Notes under the pieces: generated by a model
Told to the model about the DNA's origin: nothing
The model's input: only the letters and a program-made list of their open reading frames with translations
The model's database searches: none
Translations under genes and position numbers: made by a program
Assembly: GCA_035610835.1 (NCBI GenBank)
Contig: CM069445.1
Location: 38,578,656-38,642,655 of the forward strand
Reading direction: 5' to 3'
DNA from: Ophiura sarsii
Taxonomy: Eukaryota > Echinodermata > Ophiuroidea > Amphilepidida > Ophiuridae
Length of the DNA stretch: 64,000 nucleotides
Shown: piece by piece, positions 1 to 10,817 of the stretch
Layout: each line of letters begins with the position of its first letter
Position numbering within the stretch: the stretch's first letter is position 1

Positions 1-38
1 GTCTCTGAAACCAATCATAAACATGAATAAGCACTTAC

Positions 39-145
39 TTGTAGTCCCATGAGGTAAACATAATTGGTGCCACACAAGTTGATACAATGAGACAAACCAG
101 TGATAGAAACAGTCTCCATAGTACGGTTATAGTCCATCGTAGATC
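39..145 (-). CDS. PORCN: PORCN exon 5
   Basis: Encodes DLRWTITVLWRLFLSLVCLI and then VSTCVAPIMFTSWDY, a membrane segment matching the vertebrate ALLCLVLSTCVGP region. The acceptor is CTGTTTACAG and the donor AA|GTAAGTG. The gene continues past base 1. Confidence 0.9.
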
Positions 146-3100
146 CTGTAAACAGCGCACACAAATAAATAAGATATACATCTCATCTAGTACACAATTG
201 CATACTTGTCACGTAACCATCCCCCACAAGTTGAGATGTAAAGTTAACCTATTCACTTTGTGAGATATTGAACTGGGATGTTCTCCTAAAAACAAAACTT
301 TACAATGAAATTGCATCTGTATATTGCATGTAGGTGGTTTAAAATCATCAATAAATAAATTGCAAATCTTGTTTATTTTATATGAACAAAACAAACTTTA
401 CAATGAAATTGCATCTGCATATTGCATGTAGATGGTATAAATCAATAAATAGGTTGAAAATCTTGTTTATTTGATATGAACAGTTCATCAGACAATGTCT
501 CAAAACTGGCTCCATTTCAGTGGGTGACAGTTGATTTGTGAGTGGAGGAGAGGGGATCTTGTCTGGTATATTCATAGGAGGGCAGATACTTCTTAAATAT
601 ATAGGTCATTTGGACATAACTATTATAAGAAGGGAAGAATAACCTATTGAAAGATATCCATCCTCCATGCCCTGATATCAATCAAATCTAGGAAAAGGGG
701 GACCTTACTCTCTAGTAAGAAGAATATACAATTTATTAACCATGGTAGAGCAGTGACATAGTAAAAATATAATTTCAACTTAGTGATTAAATCACTCAAG
801 ATTATGTGAGCAGCATTTTAGTGGTGACTTGGCAGGACATCAAAGATGATGAATACCTTTCCATGCCTTGATATCAATCAAATCTAGGAAAGTCTGGAGG
901 ACCTAATACTCTTTCATACGAAGAATATACGCCAATTTATTAACCATGGTAGAGCAGTGACAACTGACATAGTAAAAATGTCATTTCAACTTAGTGATTA
1001 AATCACTCAGGTTATGTGACTAGCTTTTAGTGGTCACTTGGCAGGACATCAACGGTGATTAATACCTATTTTGCAATGACACCATAAGCTCATTCACTGT
1101 CTACATTGACTCCAACAAAATATTTGACCTTCTTTGTATTCAACTTTTCAAAGAATGACAGCGCCACAAAAGGAGGGCAGTATTTTGGTTCAGGTAAAAC
1201 CTGGGCAATGCAAATAATGTGTAGTCGGTGTGCAGAGCTCTCCTTAACTCTAAATGTTGATATACCAGACTGAGCTAGATCCGTACTTAATTCTGCAGAA
1301 ATAACAGATTTTTAACATAAAAACCTACTTACTAAGTCAACTCCATTTGCAGCTTGGAGGTAGGTACTATAACTGATCCACGGGCCGAATATGACGCTAC
1401 CGGCAAAGACGCAATATCCCGTATACTCTATAATATCTGGCACGTCTTTGAGGGTACCCTGGTCTACGTCAAAACCAACAGAGATTATCTTCATGGCAAC
1501 GATCATCTGAGAGCCTGCAATGGGAATAAATGAAACATTTTATTTATACTATAGTATGCATTTCATATGCTGATAAAATTGTTAGCAATACCATCAATTA
1601 AAGTGTATAATAAATTGGGCGATAGTTTGATCAGTCCCAAATTGGCGAAGCCTCCTTACAGCAGCGAATGAAAACAGAAGGCATCAAGCGCAATGGGTGT
1701 GACTCGTGTGTGCGATTAAAACCCGATGCGTGCGACTAAAAACTCTGGCCATAATCGCATGACTACGCTTGGATTACTCTAATAAAAATCAAATATTTTA
1801 TCGTCAAATTTAGAACTGATTAAACTATAGAGTCATAACCGATAAGTTTTTAAGGTGCTGTAAAGGTACCGCAAATACACACTCAACACATAGAAATACA
1901 TCATGTTTGTATGACACATTTGATCAATCTTTGATGGAGAAATATTTACAAGATAAAGCAAAAAGCTTCTAATTCGTTAAAAATATCAACCCAAATAAAG
2001 TTATGGCTTTCAATGACGATTGTGTTAGAGATTAATGAGTTGAGTTTGATCAGTTGTTTGAATGTCCCTCGTAGCTATAACCATAGGGCAATGTTTGGAT
2101 AATTCACAGCACCTTCCAAACAACTAAGATGCGGTCATTATCCTCTACACATACAACATACCTCTTACTCTATGCCAATGTTCAGGCTCTGCTATAAATA
2201 ACTCCCTGAAAGAAAACAACAAAACATATCAATGTCACCAAATTAAAATATAATAGATAAAGCTACCCATAACAAGGAGTCCACCAGACACACACCCACA
2301 CATTTTTATGTTAATATTGATACAATACAAACAACTTTCAGAATGAAGCATGATTCAGGGATGCAAGTGGGTGATTGATCCATTTCCTGAACTTTTTATG
2401 CGAGCTTGGCCAGACGGCCCGAGAGTTTGCTCGGGGCATCGACATTTATGAGGGCTTGTCTGGAGAATAGGCTACATATAGTATTACCCCCTCAAAAAAC
2501 CCATGTTTGCCTCTTTTTATGCTAAAATATCATCATCCCGAATGGAAAAAAATGACATTCATTTCCGGATTTTTTTTATGGCTTTATTTCCGGAATTCTT
2601 GCATCCCTGATGATTATGTTCCTGTGATCTGATTTTAACCTGTCAATTCTCTGATGCTTAGTTTAGGAATCCCACAATTGTAAATATTGGAGCTACATGT
2701 AGGATACTGCTGATACAACGTTATATGCCTCTCCCTTTATTTCAAAAAAGAAATGTTTAAAACATCCGTCCCTCTGTGATCTAATCTCTGTGCTGGGATG
2801 TTCTAAGGCATATTTTGGTATTTTAGTGATCACAGCTTATCATTGAACATGTGATTCAAATACACTTTCATAAGCGCCCTTGCGTTCAAAGACAAATTTC
2901 TGTACTCGTCAATAAATGCTGTGTTGACCTTAGGAATACGCTGACATCACTGCACAGAGTAGACACACATAATATTATAACAAGAGAACTTACATAATAA
3001 TTAAGTACGCCACCACCGCTACTGCACATACGGCTCCCCTGTACTGTCTAAATGTCTGGTGCGCCAACTGAAGGGCAAAGTAGCCTAAGATGGTCAAACT

Positions 3101-4694
3101 AACAATGTAGAAAAGATAATTCTCAAAGAAGAATGCCAGAGCCACTAGACCACTGACGATGGATAAGAGATGGAAGATGATGCGTGGAAGACCTGCTGTA
3201 GAAAATAAAATGATTGGAGTAAAGATAAGACACACACACACACACACCCCTATTTGTAATGACCTGCAAACGAGGACCCAGTTTTGGTACTATCCAAACG
3301 AGGCCCCACCAACCTGGACACACACCGAGGACCAAAATGACGGCTTACACGGGTGTCAAACCGCCAATTAGACTGTGTACTATCTAACTGAGGCCTAAGG
3401 GGGGTAGAGGTGATACGAGGACCTCGTTTAGATATCGTTTTAACGTTCTTTGCAATATTTTGCACGTATCAGGGAACCGAGGACGTCCTCGTTTGCAGGT
3501 GTGTCCTCAGTTGGAATGTAAAAAACGGGTGTGCGTCCTCGTTCGGAGGTATTTGTCAACGCACCCCCACACATAATACAGAGGTGAAATTTTGTCATCA
3601 TTTGCAAGACTATAAAAAAACTTGGTGAGACAAATTGAAGAGAACCCATTTGCTTCATGACAAATGGTTTAGTGTGATCCTGATCTAAGAGTCAACATTA
3701 TAAACCCTCTCTTGCACTCTTTTCTGATCTACTTGATCATGTGCTGCTGTGTCCTGCTTTGTAATGACAATATAATTCAGTTTGGTTTTTGCTGGTCTCC
3801 CTTGTTTAATGCGTAGTTATCTAAATGCTTCGACTTAGGAATACTTGCTCTCCATTCCCTCTCTGATAGCTTGACCCCTCAACTCAATTGTTCTTTCTTA
3901 TAGCAGTATTGTACACCCACCACATACATAGATTTCTAGGGATATGATTTAAATTAACTTGGACTGGAGAAAGAAAGCTGGTCTTCCACCAAACATGACA
4001 ATTTTGAAGGCTGTCTGCCCACTTGTTTCCAACTTAAAAAGAACCCTATAACCCTAACTCTACTACACCACAAGGTAACTGGGCGGATTTTTAATTTTTA
4101 TAACCCGGTGTGCAGGTTTTTGGGCTACAAAACGGACCCAGGCTATATAACGAGGCGAATATACTCGCCGAGTGTCGACTGACAGCCTTGGTGTAGTGGC
4201 TAGGATCTGGGCCCTGGTGCTGGAGGTCCCTGGTTCAAATCCCAGGGGGGTAGGGGTGACCTTTCTGGTGAACGGGGTGACCTTTCTGGTGAATTTTGGG
4301 GTTGGAAAATAAATCTGTTGCCGTGTGGTGATCTTGAGTTAGGGTTATTGAAAGATAATGAAAAAAGACAACTTCATGCAATGACAAAAGGGCATATAAG
4401 TAGTTTGAGTAGGTCTTACATTATGTACACCTCTCTGCAAAAAGACAGACAGCATCACTTACTAAAAACTGATGTTATCTTCATGCCGATACATAACAGC
4501 AACAGCGGCATCACTATCTGCACTCCCTGCGATATAGTAGGTGCAACACAGTTCTCTAGATGTCCTATGTAGCTGAACTCCTCCCCTCCCTGCACAGAGG
4601 GGTCATCGCCATAGTAATCAGCATACTGCTGTCCCATCGTGTTGTACATGTCATACTCGTCATAATCCGCCTCTTCGTAGTCATAGTCTGCCAT
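39..4694 (-). CDS. PORCN: Porcupine-like Wnt O-acyltransferase, 5' half of gene (5 exons)
   Basis: Porcupine is the ER-membrane MBOAT enzyme that attaches palmitoleate to Wnt proteins before secretion. Five minus-strand exons join with matching phases: 4694-4463, 3195-2994, 2205-2162, 1514-1333 and 145-39, encoding 255 residues from the start Met. The strongest match to vertebrate PORCN is the stretch QMIVAMKIISVGFD followed by FGPWISYSTYLQA. Vertebrate PORCN has QMIVAMKAVSLGFD and FGPWISFHSYLQA there. VSTCVAP in the last exon is also conserved. Hydrophobic segments lie in exons 1, 2, 4 and 5. The start at 4694 has A at -3 and G at +4. The first 40 residues are unusually rich in Asp, Glu and Tyr. 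The C-terminal half, with the MBOAT catalytic His, lies beyond the left edge, so activity cannot be judged. The family call is firm; the exact N-terminus is less so. Confidence 0.93.
296..485. repeat. Short direct repeat in PORCN intron
   Basis: The stretch from about 296 to 385 (ACTTTACAATGAAATTGCAT, then AAATCTTGTTTATTT and TATGAACA) recurs at about 393-482 with small differences. It is an intronic tandem duplication with a period of about 97 bases. Confidence 0.7.
665..1065. repeat. Tandem duplication of about 195 bases in PORCN intron
   Basis: The segment from about 668 (ATGCCCTGATATCAATCAAA) to 850 is repeated from about 862 to 1050. Shared blocks are AATTTATTAACCATGGTAGA, GAGCAGTGACA and AACTTAGTGATTAAATCACT, with small indels. 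Confidence 0.8.
1333..1514 (-). CDS. PORCN: PORCN exon 4
   Basis: 60 codons starting SQMIVAMKIISVGFD and ending YLQAANGVDL. This is the most conserved block in the window for this gene. The acceptor is CCCATTGCAG and the donor TTA|GTAAGTAGG, phase 0. Confidence 0.93.
1621..1830. mobile_element. MITE of the CTATAG family, copy A
   Basis: An inverted-repeat element of about 210 bases in PORCN intron 3. The left end GATAGTTTGATCAGTCCCAA is inverted at the right end (TAGAACTGATTAAACTATAG). Related copies lie at 30313-30516 and 54867-55100. No coding capacity; probably a non-autonomous DNA transposon. Confidence 0.75.
2162..2205 (-). CDS. PORCN: PORCN microexon 3 (44 bases)
   Basis: It encodes ELFIAEPEHWHRVR between split codons. 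The acceptor is TTTCTTTCAG and the donor G|GTATGTTG. It is needed to bridge the phase gap between its neighbours, and HWHRVRGSQM matches the vertebrate TWHKMRGAQM. A GTAAG inside the exon is not the donor, because using it would break the frame. Confidence 0.88.
2994..3195 (-). CDS. PORCN: PORCN exon 2
   Basis: 66 full codons plus two split codons. The acceptor is TTTTCTACAG and the donor AT|GTAAGTT. It encodes GLPRIIFHLLSIVSG and further membrane segments. GLP at the start matches the vertebrate protein at the same place. A (CA)n tract lies just upstream, in the preceding intron. Confidence 0.9.
3228..3247. repeat. (CA)n microsatellite
   Basis: About ten CA dinucleotides in PORCN intron 1, followed by a stretch with repeated CGAGGACC/CGAGGCCC words (about 3270-3550) that looks like a degraded repeat. 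Confidence 0.85.
4186..4320 (+). repeat. tRNA-derived SINE-like repeat
   Basis: It has a box A-like TGGTGTAGTGGCTAGGA and a box B-like GGTTCAAATCC at 4232-4242. These are followed by a doubled GTGACCTTTCTGGTGAA and an A-rich end. The cloverleaf is imperfect, so this is a retroposon head and not a functional tRNA. Confidence 0.6.
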
Positions 4695-4737
4695 GATTGG
4701 CTGGCTAGAAGAATCTTCTTTTAAGGTTGACTGAAAC
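4463..4737 (-). CDS. PORCN: PORCN exon with start codon
   Basis: Coding from 4694 to 4463, 77 codons plus one base. A CAG acceptor just above 4737 (or a second one giving a start near 4730) suggests a further 5' UTR exon upstream. The donor is A|GTAAGTG. An upstream in-frame Met at 4754 would lie before this acceptor and is not favoured. The exon encodes an acidic, Tyr-rich N-terminus and then the first hydrophobic segment (APTISQGVQIVMPLLLLCIG). Confidence 0.85.
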
Positions 4738-4984
4738 CTGAAATTAACCAACATTTTAAAAGCAATATGTGTTCAGTTTAAGCACCAGTTTGACTTACAT
4801 GTTCTTGCTTTCGAGGTTCCATGTGTTCACAATTTTTTAATGAGATATAGATTAATCATTTATCTATTTATTTGCAACTTTTGAAATGCCAACCTGTCCA
4901 TGCAATCATTAACCCTAACTCCCTAAACGTGTTTTTGACAAACTATCAGCAGAGAAAAACGTGTCAATTTTTTTTTTAGGGGGG

Positions 4985-5095
4985 GAGGGGGGGAATGATC
5001 ACTGTTCGCCCCGCGCCGGGGATCGAATCCGGGAGGCCCATGTGACAGGCAGACGCCCAGCTGATTGCGCTAACGAGGGAGCTCGAAAAAGTTAA
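4985..5095 (-). repeat. tRNA-derived SINE-like repeat
   Basis: On the minus strand it reads CTCGTTAGCGCAATCAGCTG (box A region) and then GGATTCGATCC at 5030-5020 (box B). The acceptor stem does not pair well, so a tRNA-derived repeat is more likely than a working tRNA gene. Confidence 0.55.
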
Positions 5096-5099
5096 CTTT

Positions 5100-6084
5100 T
5101 TTAGACCATTTGACAGCTCGCCGGATCATGCCACAAGATATTTGCTGTGGCCTCTGGTAAGGTTAGGGTTAACAGCAGCCCTCAAATTAAGAAATGGAAA
5201 GGGCAATGCAATTTGAAAGGGGCACCAAGGCAATTATGTACTTTCAATGGAGTAAAAACAGCCAGAAGTTGAGGGCATCGCAACTAGGTGGGGCACCGAC
5301 GGCAGTTGCCTTCGGTTAATTTGAGGGCTGGTTAACAGTATACCATACATAGTATTCATAGAAACAATCATTCCTATGTTAATCAAAATATTACGATTCT
5401 ATAAATTACAGATTAAATGTTACATAACAGCCCCTCCCCCCCCCCCCCCCCCCACACCCACTTTATAATAATAATAATACCCAATCAATATTTCAAATGT
5501 ATTTGCTATTGGTAATTATATTGTATTCACGAGTTCCCTGTAAGCTAGGACAATGTGTGTTCACATGAGCGTACACCCATGAGAAGTAAAACTAGTAGTG
5601 AGACTATTTTGTTTTATCAACAATGGCATCGCTACCGGCAACTTCAAATTGTATATGAAGCTGAAGATAAAATGTGATGGTATTACCCCGAATCTCTTTG
5701 ATCTCACCGTTTTTGTTACTGACAAAAATACTTGGAATCGGACCTAAATATAAACTGAAAGATTGCAAATTACCTGGACCACTCTGTCTGAGAGCTATGA
5801 AATGAAAGCATCCGAGTCAGGGTCATTTTTGGTTTGGCCATTTTTCAACTTATCTGAATAAAATTAGTCAAATTTTTACTTCAGATATCATTTTTAATGT
5901 CCAAATAATCTGTATACCTTGGTTAAATAGCTCGATCTATTTCAATTTCCAAGAAATACTGGCTTGAATTTGGATCGACCTATTCCCGCTACAGTTAAAG
6001 GCATATTGAATCGTGAAATTCAAAAGCCAAGCGTCTTTGACACGGAACTCCGGGTCTTTGAAATTGCTGTGCAATCTTTTCCAT
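5100..6084. other. Intergenic, no gene seen
   Basis: AT-rich sequence with a poly-C run at about 5436-5453 and short ATA repeats at about 5467. No open frame has exon-like borders or a recognisable product. Confidence 0.5.
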
Positions 6085-8482
6085 GGGACGCCCTCTATCC
6101 TTGATCTTTTTTTTAAAGCAGATTTTCTTGCAGATTTACATTTCTGATCATAAATCATGAATACATTCTGAGTTACAGGGTGATATGAATCCTAATTTCT
6201 TCAAAATCATGGTTTTAGAGTGAATTTAGAATGAAAATAAACTGTCCTGCAGCAGCCAGCAGGACAATCTATTTTCAACCTCTTTAAACCATGATAGGGA
6301 TGGGATATTCATATCATTGACTAGAGAGGGCGACATTTTTTTGAAAATAAGTTGCCCAAAATATGTAGAAAACCCCATGTTTACCTCTTTTAGGCCCTTC
6401 ACAATGAATGCTATGTTTCCTGTTGCCGCCCGCCCCGAAATGCCAAAATCCCAAAATAATTCATTATTTGAGATGAATTCATTATTTGTACTTTTACCTT
6501 AAAACACCATTTTTTCGTATGGATTTTCAGGTAGCCTTGCGCTGGTTCTCACAGAAAAATAAACAGAACTTTCTATCGTAGCATTTATTACATCTCACCG
6601 CAGTCCTATTTCCTAAAAAATAGCAAATTCGCCATATCATCAGTTCAGAATGTATTGATGGAGTCTAGCTACATTTAATCTTTTACGCATGCCGCAAGGT
6701 GAAAAGGCCATCGCTAACTTTTATAGCTCCATGTGCGTGACCAAAGACTAAGCTTACGAAAATCCCTGGACCAAAATAGCCACAGTCGAACAAGTCCGCT
6801 GTCTATTTTTAACCGGTGGTTGAACTGTCTAACTTCGTAATCGTACACCACTGATTTGGAACATGTAAGTATACTTTCTTTGCACTTTCTTTTAAAAATA
6901 AATGAATAGTAGAAGAAGTTGTGTCAGAACGATTGATTTACAGTAAACACACAGCGATTCATTGTCAATTGAAATTGAATGATAGATGGTCATGCGGTGC
7001 AAAATTCGACTACTTTCCCATGTGTTGCGTGATCTCTACATTGCATTGTCATGCCGATCCAACTCTCGAATAACAGTTACTCTTGGTGAACTTTGAAAAC
7101 CCCTACTACTCAAACAAACATGAATGTCAGGCCTAGTTATTCTATCTCTATCTGTAAACTTTAAAAATAGGCCGCAATTAATTATATATTTTGTATGATT
7201 TTTTTTAAAAATAAATGCCAGAGGGTGCCGGACAAGATTTTCTGTTTCTTGTTTCAGTAGAATCACAGTTACTCTTGTTGAACTTTGAAAACCCCTATCA
7301 CTCAAACAATGATTGTCGGGCCTAGTTATTCTCTCTCCATCTGTTAAAAAAGGCCTAAATTATTTTGATCCGTATGATGCGCTTGAAGTGCATGCAAACA
7401 CACTAATTTTTAGAACATTTTCCACTTAAAAGAAATCAATTTTCCACATGCATTATAAAGCAGAAGAGAGATCGATTGGATGGTTGCCCATGTTTCTGTG
7501 TCATGTATGTGGGTGCCAGCACCATGTAACTACTTGTATGTAATTAAACGCATTCGAATATGGTATTACCGTATTATCCCTATTAAGCGCCCAGGGCGGT
7601 TAGCAAAGTCATTTTGGGTGGGCGCTTATTATGTTACCTTTTTAAAACTCATTTATCGTACTAAATAAAATGTACAAGTGGTCATTTGAAGATGCTGACC
7701 ATTTGATGGTCATTTGAAGATGCTGACCATTTGATGATGCTGACCATTTGATGGTCATTTGAGGAGGCTGACCATTTCATGTACATGTACTAAATGAAAT
7801 ATATGTACAAGTGGTCATTTGATGATGCTGACCATTTGAAAAGGTGGGCGCTTATAAGGGATTGTTTGTTGGTAGTCATTGTGAAAAACAGGGGTGGGCG
7901 CTTATAAGGTCCTGGGCGCTTAATAGGGATAATACGATAGTTGTATCGCATGTTTTGACTCTGGTAAAATAATGAATAATGAATAATGAATGGTGACCGC
8001 CCCCTATTTTTTTAAGGTGCAACAGGAAACATAACATTCATTGTGAAGGGCCTTAAGTACAGCGATGTAGTATGATGTGGCTAGGATGTATTCTCTGATG
8101 CCTATATAACCCCGCACAAGCAACTAGACATCATGAAAGTAAACCTTTTTTTTACCTGAATATTAATGGTTTAAAATGTGCATGACTTGCCCAGTTTTCA
8201 GCAATATGAGGCAAACTACTTTTGGTTATAACTTTTTTATTATTCAGCCTGCAGACATGGTTGAACCATCATTTTTTATTGTAAAGTACTTTGTTTCCAT
8301 GTATACCAATTTTCAAAGAGACAATTTTATTTTCAACATTTTATGAACATGCCTAACCATGATTTTGAAGTAATTTGGAATGGTATCACTCTGTAACTCG
8401 GAACATATTTCTGATTTATGACCAGAAATGTAAATAATCTGCAAGAAAATCTGCTTTAAAAAAATCAAGGATAGAGGGCATC
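6085..8482. mobile_element. Long inverted-repeat element (arms about 400-500 bases)
   Basis: The left arm (6085-6487) is inverted at 7968-8482. GCCCTCTATCCTTGATC faces GATCAAGGATAGAGGGC-type sequence near 8463-8479. TTCACAATGAATGCTATGTT faces ACATAACATTCATTGTGAA near 8029-8047. ATTCATTATTT words face AAATAATGAAT words. The 1.5-kb interior holds a tandem duplication (7060-7150 and 7255-7335, GTTACTCTTG and GAACTTTGAAAACCCCTA) and a second element at 7569-7935. No transposase is seen. Confidence 0.7.
7569..7935. mobile_element. MITE nested in the larger inverted repeat
   Basis: The left end CGTATTATCCCTATTAAGCG and the right end CGCTTAATAGGGATAATACG are exact reverse complements. GGGCGCTTAT words recur inside, as does a small minisatellite of TGACCATTTGATGGTCATTT type at about 7677-7840. 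Confidence 0.85.
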
Positions 8483-8560
8483 TCATGGAAAATATCGCAT
8501 AATATGACTTTAAAAAAAAGATGCTGACACTAGTGACTGACAGCAACTGTCTTTAATATG

Positions 8561-8711
8561 CTATAGGTAAATTAATAATTGAACGAACATCACGAACGCA
8601 GTACAAAGATAAACGCGCCCGGAATTATCACGCAAATAGTTGTGCGCGCTTCACGCAATGTACGCGATACGCTGCTTAGTTGTGTTCGTTCAATTATTAA
8701 TTTACCTATAG
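8561..8711. mobile_element. MITE with perfect terminal inverted repeats of about 29 bases
   Basis: The left end starts CTATAGGTAAATTAATAATT at 8561. The right end (8683-8711) is its exact reverse complement over about 29 bases. The interior is CG-rich (CGCGCTTCACGC). No coding capacity. Confidence 0.88.
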
Positions 8712-9111
8712 GTGATTACGGAGTGACGTCACATGCCGTTGACCACAAACTACGAGAATTCAAACAAATTCAGATTGCACCATCACCAAAACGGCCAAAA
8801 TGTAACCCTTTTTGTACTCCCGTGAAATATTACCATCGAACAGAATATTTGACAAAGTGATTCCTCTACATACTCATGTTATCATATTTACACATAATGC
8901 AAGTTTTCACATGTTTTTTACAAGTCAAAGTCTAAAAATCGAGTGAAACATTTTACGAATTTCGGAAATATTGCTCATGTATAAACAACGGTCGCTTACA
9001 AAGCCTCACATGGTCACTAGGAACGTTCTTCTGTATGGTCGAGTAGAGCGTAGACTTGATTTTGATGCTTTGTAGTCAACGGCAAATTGAAGGTCCGTGA
9101 TCACCTATAGG
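8705..9111. mobile_element. MITE abutting or overlapping the previous one
   Basis: The left end CCTATAGGTGATTACGGA, then CACATGCCGTTGACC, is inverted at the right end, where TAGTCAACGGCA is followed by TCCGTGATCACCTATAGG at 9094-9111. It shares CCTATAG with the element at 8561-8711, so one probably inserted at the edge of the other. Confidence 0.75.
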
Positions 9112-9913
9112 CTATTAGTTGCCTTTTTTGCCTTGGCCTTGGGCCTGCCCCCTTTGCCTTTGGCCCTTCTAAGTTTTGGCCTGGCTGGTAGTGCTAGTGG
9201 TATATTGGCATGATTGGCAAAATCTTCAAATAGATCAACTACACGAACAAACAACATAAACAAAGCCTTAGTAACCCTGCTATGGCTGGGAGTTACACTG
9301 CCATGGCTGCAGTGTAAAGTGTTACAATGAAGCCCTTTTGGGTAAGGGTATAGCTCATTTGCATACTTGGGACTTCTACACCATACCGCTACCCTCTTTT
9401 GAGAGAAGAGCAGAATTCAACAGCTTTTTAAGTTTTTCGTACCGAAATGTTCTGCGTCAATTTTTGTGGGGAAAAAGTGAACCTTTTGTTCTTAGTGTGG
9501 ATTCTTACCTTGTAAAATGTAATTTTCTAGACTGGTATAATCTCCTATCTCATGACAATCAAGAATTACCTGTAAAATCTGTGCCGTTTGGGCAGCCTAA
9601 ACTTACTTTCACTACCAAGGCGTTTGGGTGGTTCAGAGTTGTGATGGCGCTGTTCCTTTATTCTGTCAGACGTCAGGCGGTGAAGGTCTGAATATTTGGA
9701 AACATTGGATTTAGGCCTATGTCCAGAAAAATAGACCGGGCCAATGGTAAAGGGCAACTGTTTTGTGCCCCATATGGGAATGACCAATACTTTTATGATG
9801 CCCCTCTTTTCATCGTGTGAAATTATACTTTGGCGAGCGTAGCGAACCGTATCGGTCATCCATTGGGCATACCGAGAAATTTTGATATGATAGGGAAGGG
9901 GGATAATGGTATT
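9112..9913. other. Intergenic, no gene recognised
   Basis: A plus-strand open frame of 117 codons (9338-9691) resembles no family I know and has no signal peptide or motif. A GCCTTTGCCTTGGCC-like low-complexity patch lies near 9120-9180. I do not call a gene. Confidence 0.45.
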
Positions 9914-10023
9914 GGTACGGGCGTCTGTTGACGTGTGCCAGGCGGCTTGCTTGGCAGGCAAGCAATACGTTCAAAAAGTGTCATTTACAAAGCTGTTCAT
10001 GATGCTCATGGCACGGCTGGAGA
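9914..10023 (-). pseudogene. H2B fragment in a collapsed histone unit
   Basis: This stretch aligns to the middle of the intact H2B genes (compare 12620-12725) over the part encoding [13 protein letters not shown] and the following residues. It carries several substitutions and small indels, such as an extra G in GGTACGGGCG and extra bases in GGCAGGCAAGC. It has no start, no stop and no histone-fold ends. It breaks off at GGCTGGAGA, where H1 tail sequence in the opposite sense begins. It is the left remnant of a repeat unit from which everything between mid-H2B and the H1 tail has been deleted. Confidence 0.9.
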
Positions 10024-10284
10024 ATAGAGCAGCAGCGGCAAAAGCTAAACGAGCAGCCAGAAAGAGCAAGACCAAGGCGAGAAAAAGGACGACACCAAAG
10101 ACCGCTAAGCCCAAGCGGAAGGCTGCCTCAAAGAAGAAGGCTGCCCCCCCCCCCCCCCCAAAAAAAAGGGCTGTCCCCAAAAAGAAGAGAGCTACACCGA
10201 AGAAAGCAAAGAGAGCAGCCGGCAACCAAGTCTAAAAGGTGATCGCCAAAGAAAGCAGCTAAGAAGGCTCCCAAGATGATATAG
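10024..10284 (+). pseudogene. H1 C-terminal tail relic fused to the H2B fragment
   Basis: The sequence follows the Lys/Arg/Ala-rich tail of the intact H1 genes (compare 14901-15121), starting at GAGCAGCAGCGGCAAAAGC. It has a lost AAG codon, a slipped C/A run near 10144-10168 and a frame change near 10220. The globular domain and the promoter are missing. The region still reads as an open frame of 109 codons (9906-10235) that runs from antisense H2B into the H1 tail; whether it is expressed cannot be told. The normal histone 3' stem-loop follows. Confidence 0.9.
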
Positions 10285-10311
10285 ATCATCCAGTGAATAA
10301 AACACACAAAC

Positions 10312-10327
10312 GGCTCTTTTCAGAGCC
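10312..10327 (+). terminator. Histone 3' stem-loop of the relic unit
   Basis: GGCTCTTTTCAGAGCC, identical to the element after the intact genes, follows the H1 tail relic at normal spacing. Confidence 0.9.
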
Positions 10328-10344
10328 ACCAAATTTGCAATAGA

Positions 10345-10815
10345 GGGAGCACACAACTAAATAGGTCTCGCGACACGCTATCGACTTGATCAATCAAAGT
10401 TGAGTACGACAATAGTTCCTATTTGGCGGGAAAGAGAGTTATTTTTTGACGGTTTATGATATAATTTTTCACTAATATGTTGTGTTTGAAATGTGTAGTT
10501 GATGTTCTGACATTTAAACTAGGTGATTTGAGGTCAATTTTAATTTCACGGACCGATTTACACATGCGGTAATATCCAGACCGGACACCGAATTTAGGTA
10601 GGCATATCACTACGTTGTTATGCGGCGGCTTATATCAAAAAAAGTGTGCGGTAATGTCACCTTCATATTCAGATATGTTGTAGTTATATAACCCTTGTGA
10701 GTAAAACATATCAAAATCTCATTGAACCAAACGCACTAATATAGAAACTAGAGCTATTTAAGTAAGCCTTTCCTAACAGTAAAGTCTATGGACAGCGTCT
10801 TGGTGTTGTGCTCCC
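10345..10815. mobile_element. 471-base element inserted after the H1 relic, with target duplication
   Basis: The ends GGGAGCACACAAC and GTTGTGCTCCC are imperfect inverted repeats. TAGA at 10341-10344 is repeated at 10816-10819. The corresponding places in the intact units (about 15178 and 20156) have the uninterrupted AATAGAGA site, so the empty site is visible and the borders are well defined. It has a short target duplication of 4-5 bases and no transposase; the superfamily is not assigned. Confidence 0.88.
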
Positions 10816-10817
10816 TA

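Noticed and set aside
9338..9691. 117-codon plus-strand frame left of the histone relic
   Set aside because: No family resemblance, no conserved copy in the other histone units, and no splice or promoter support.
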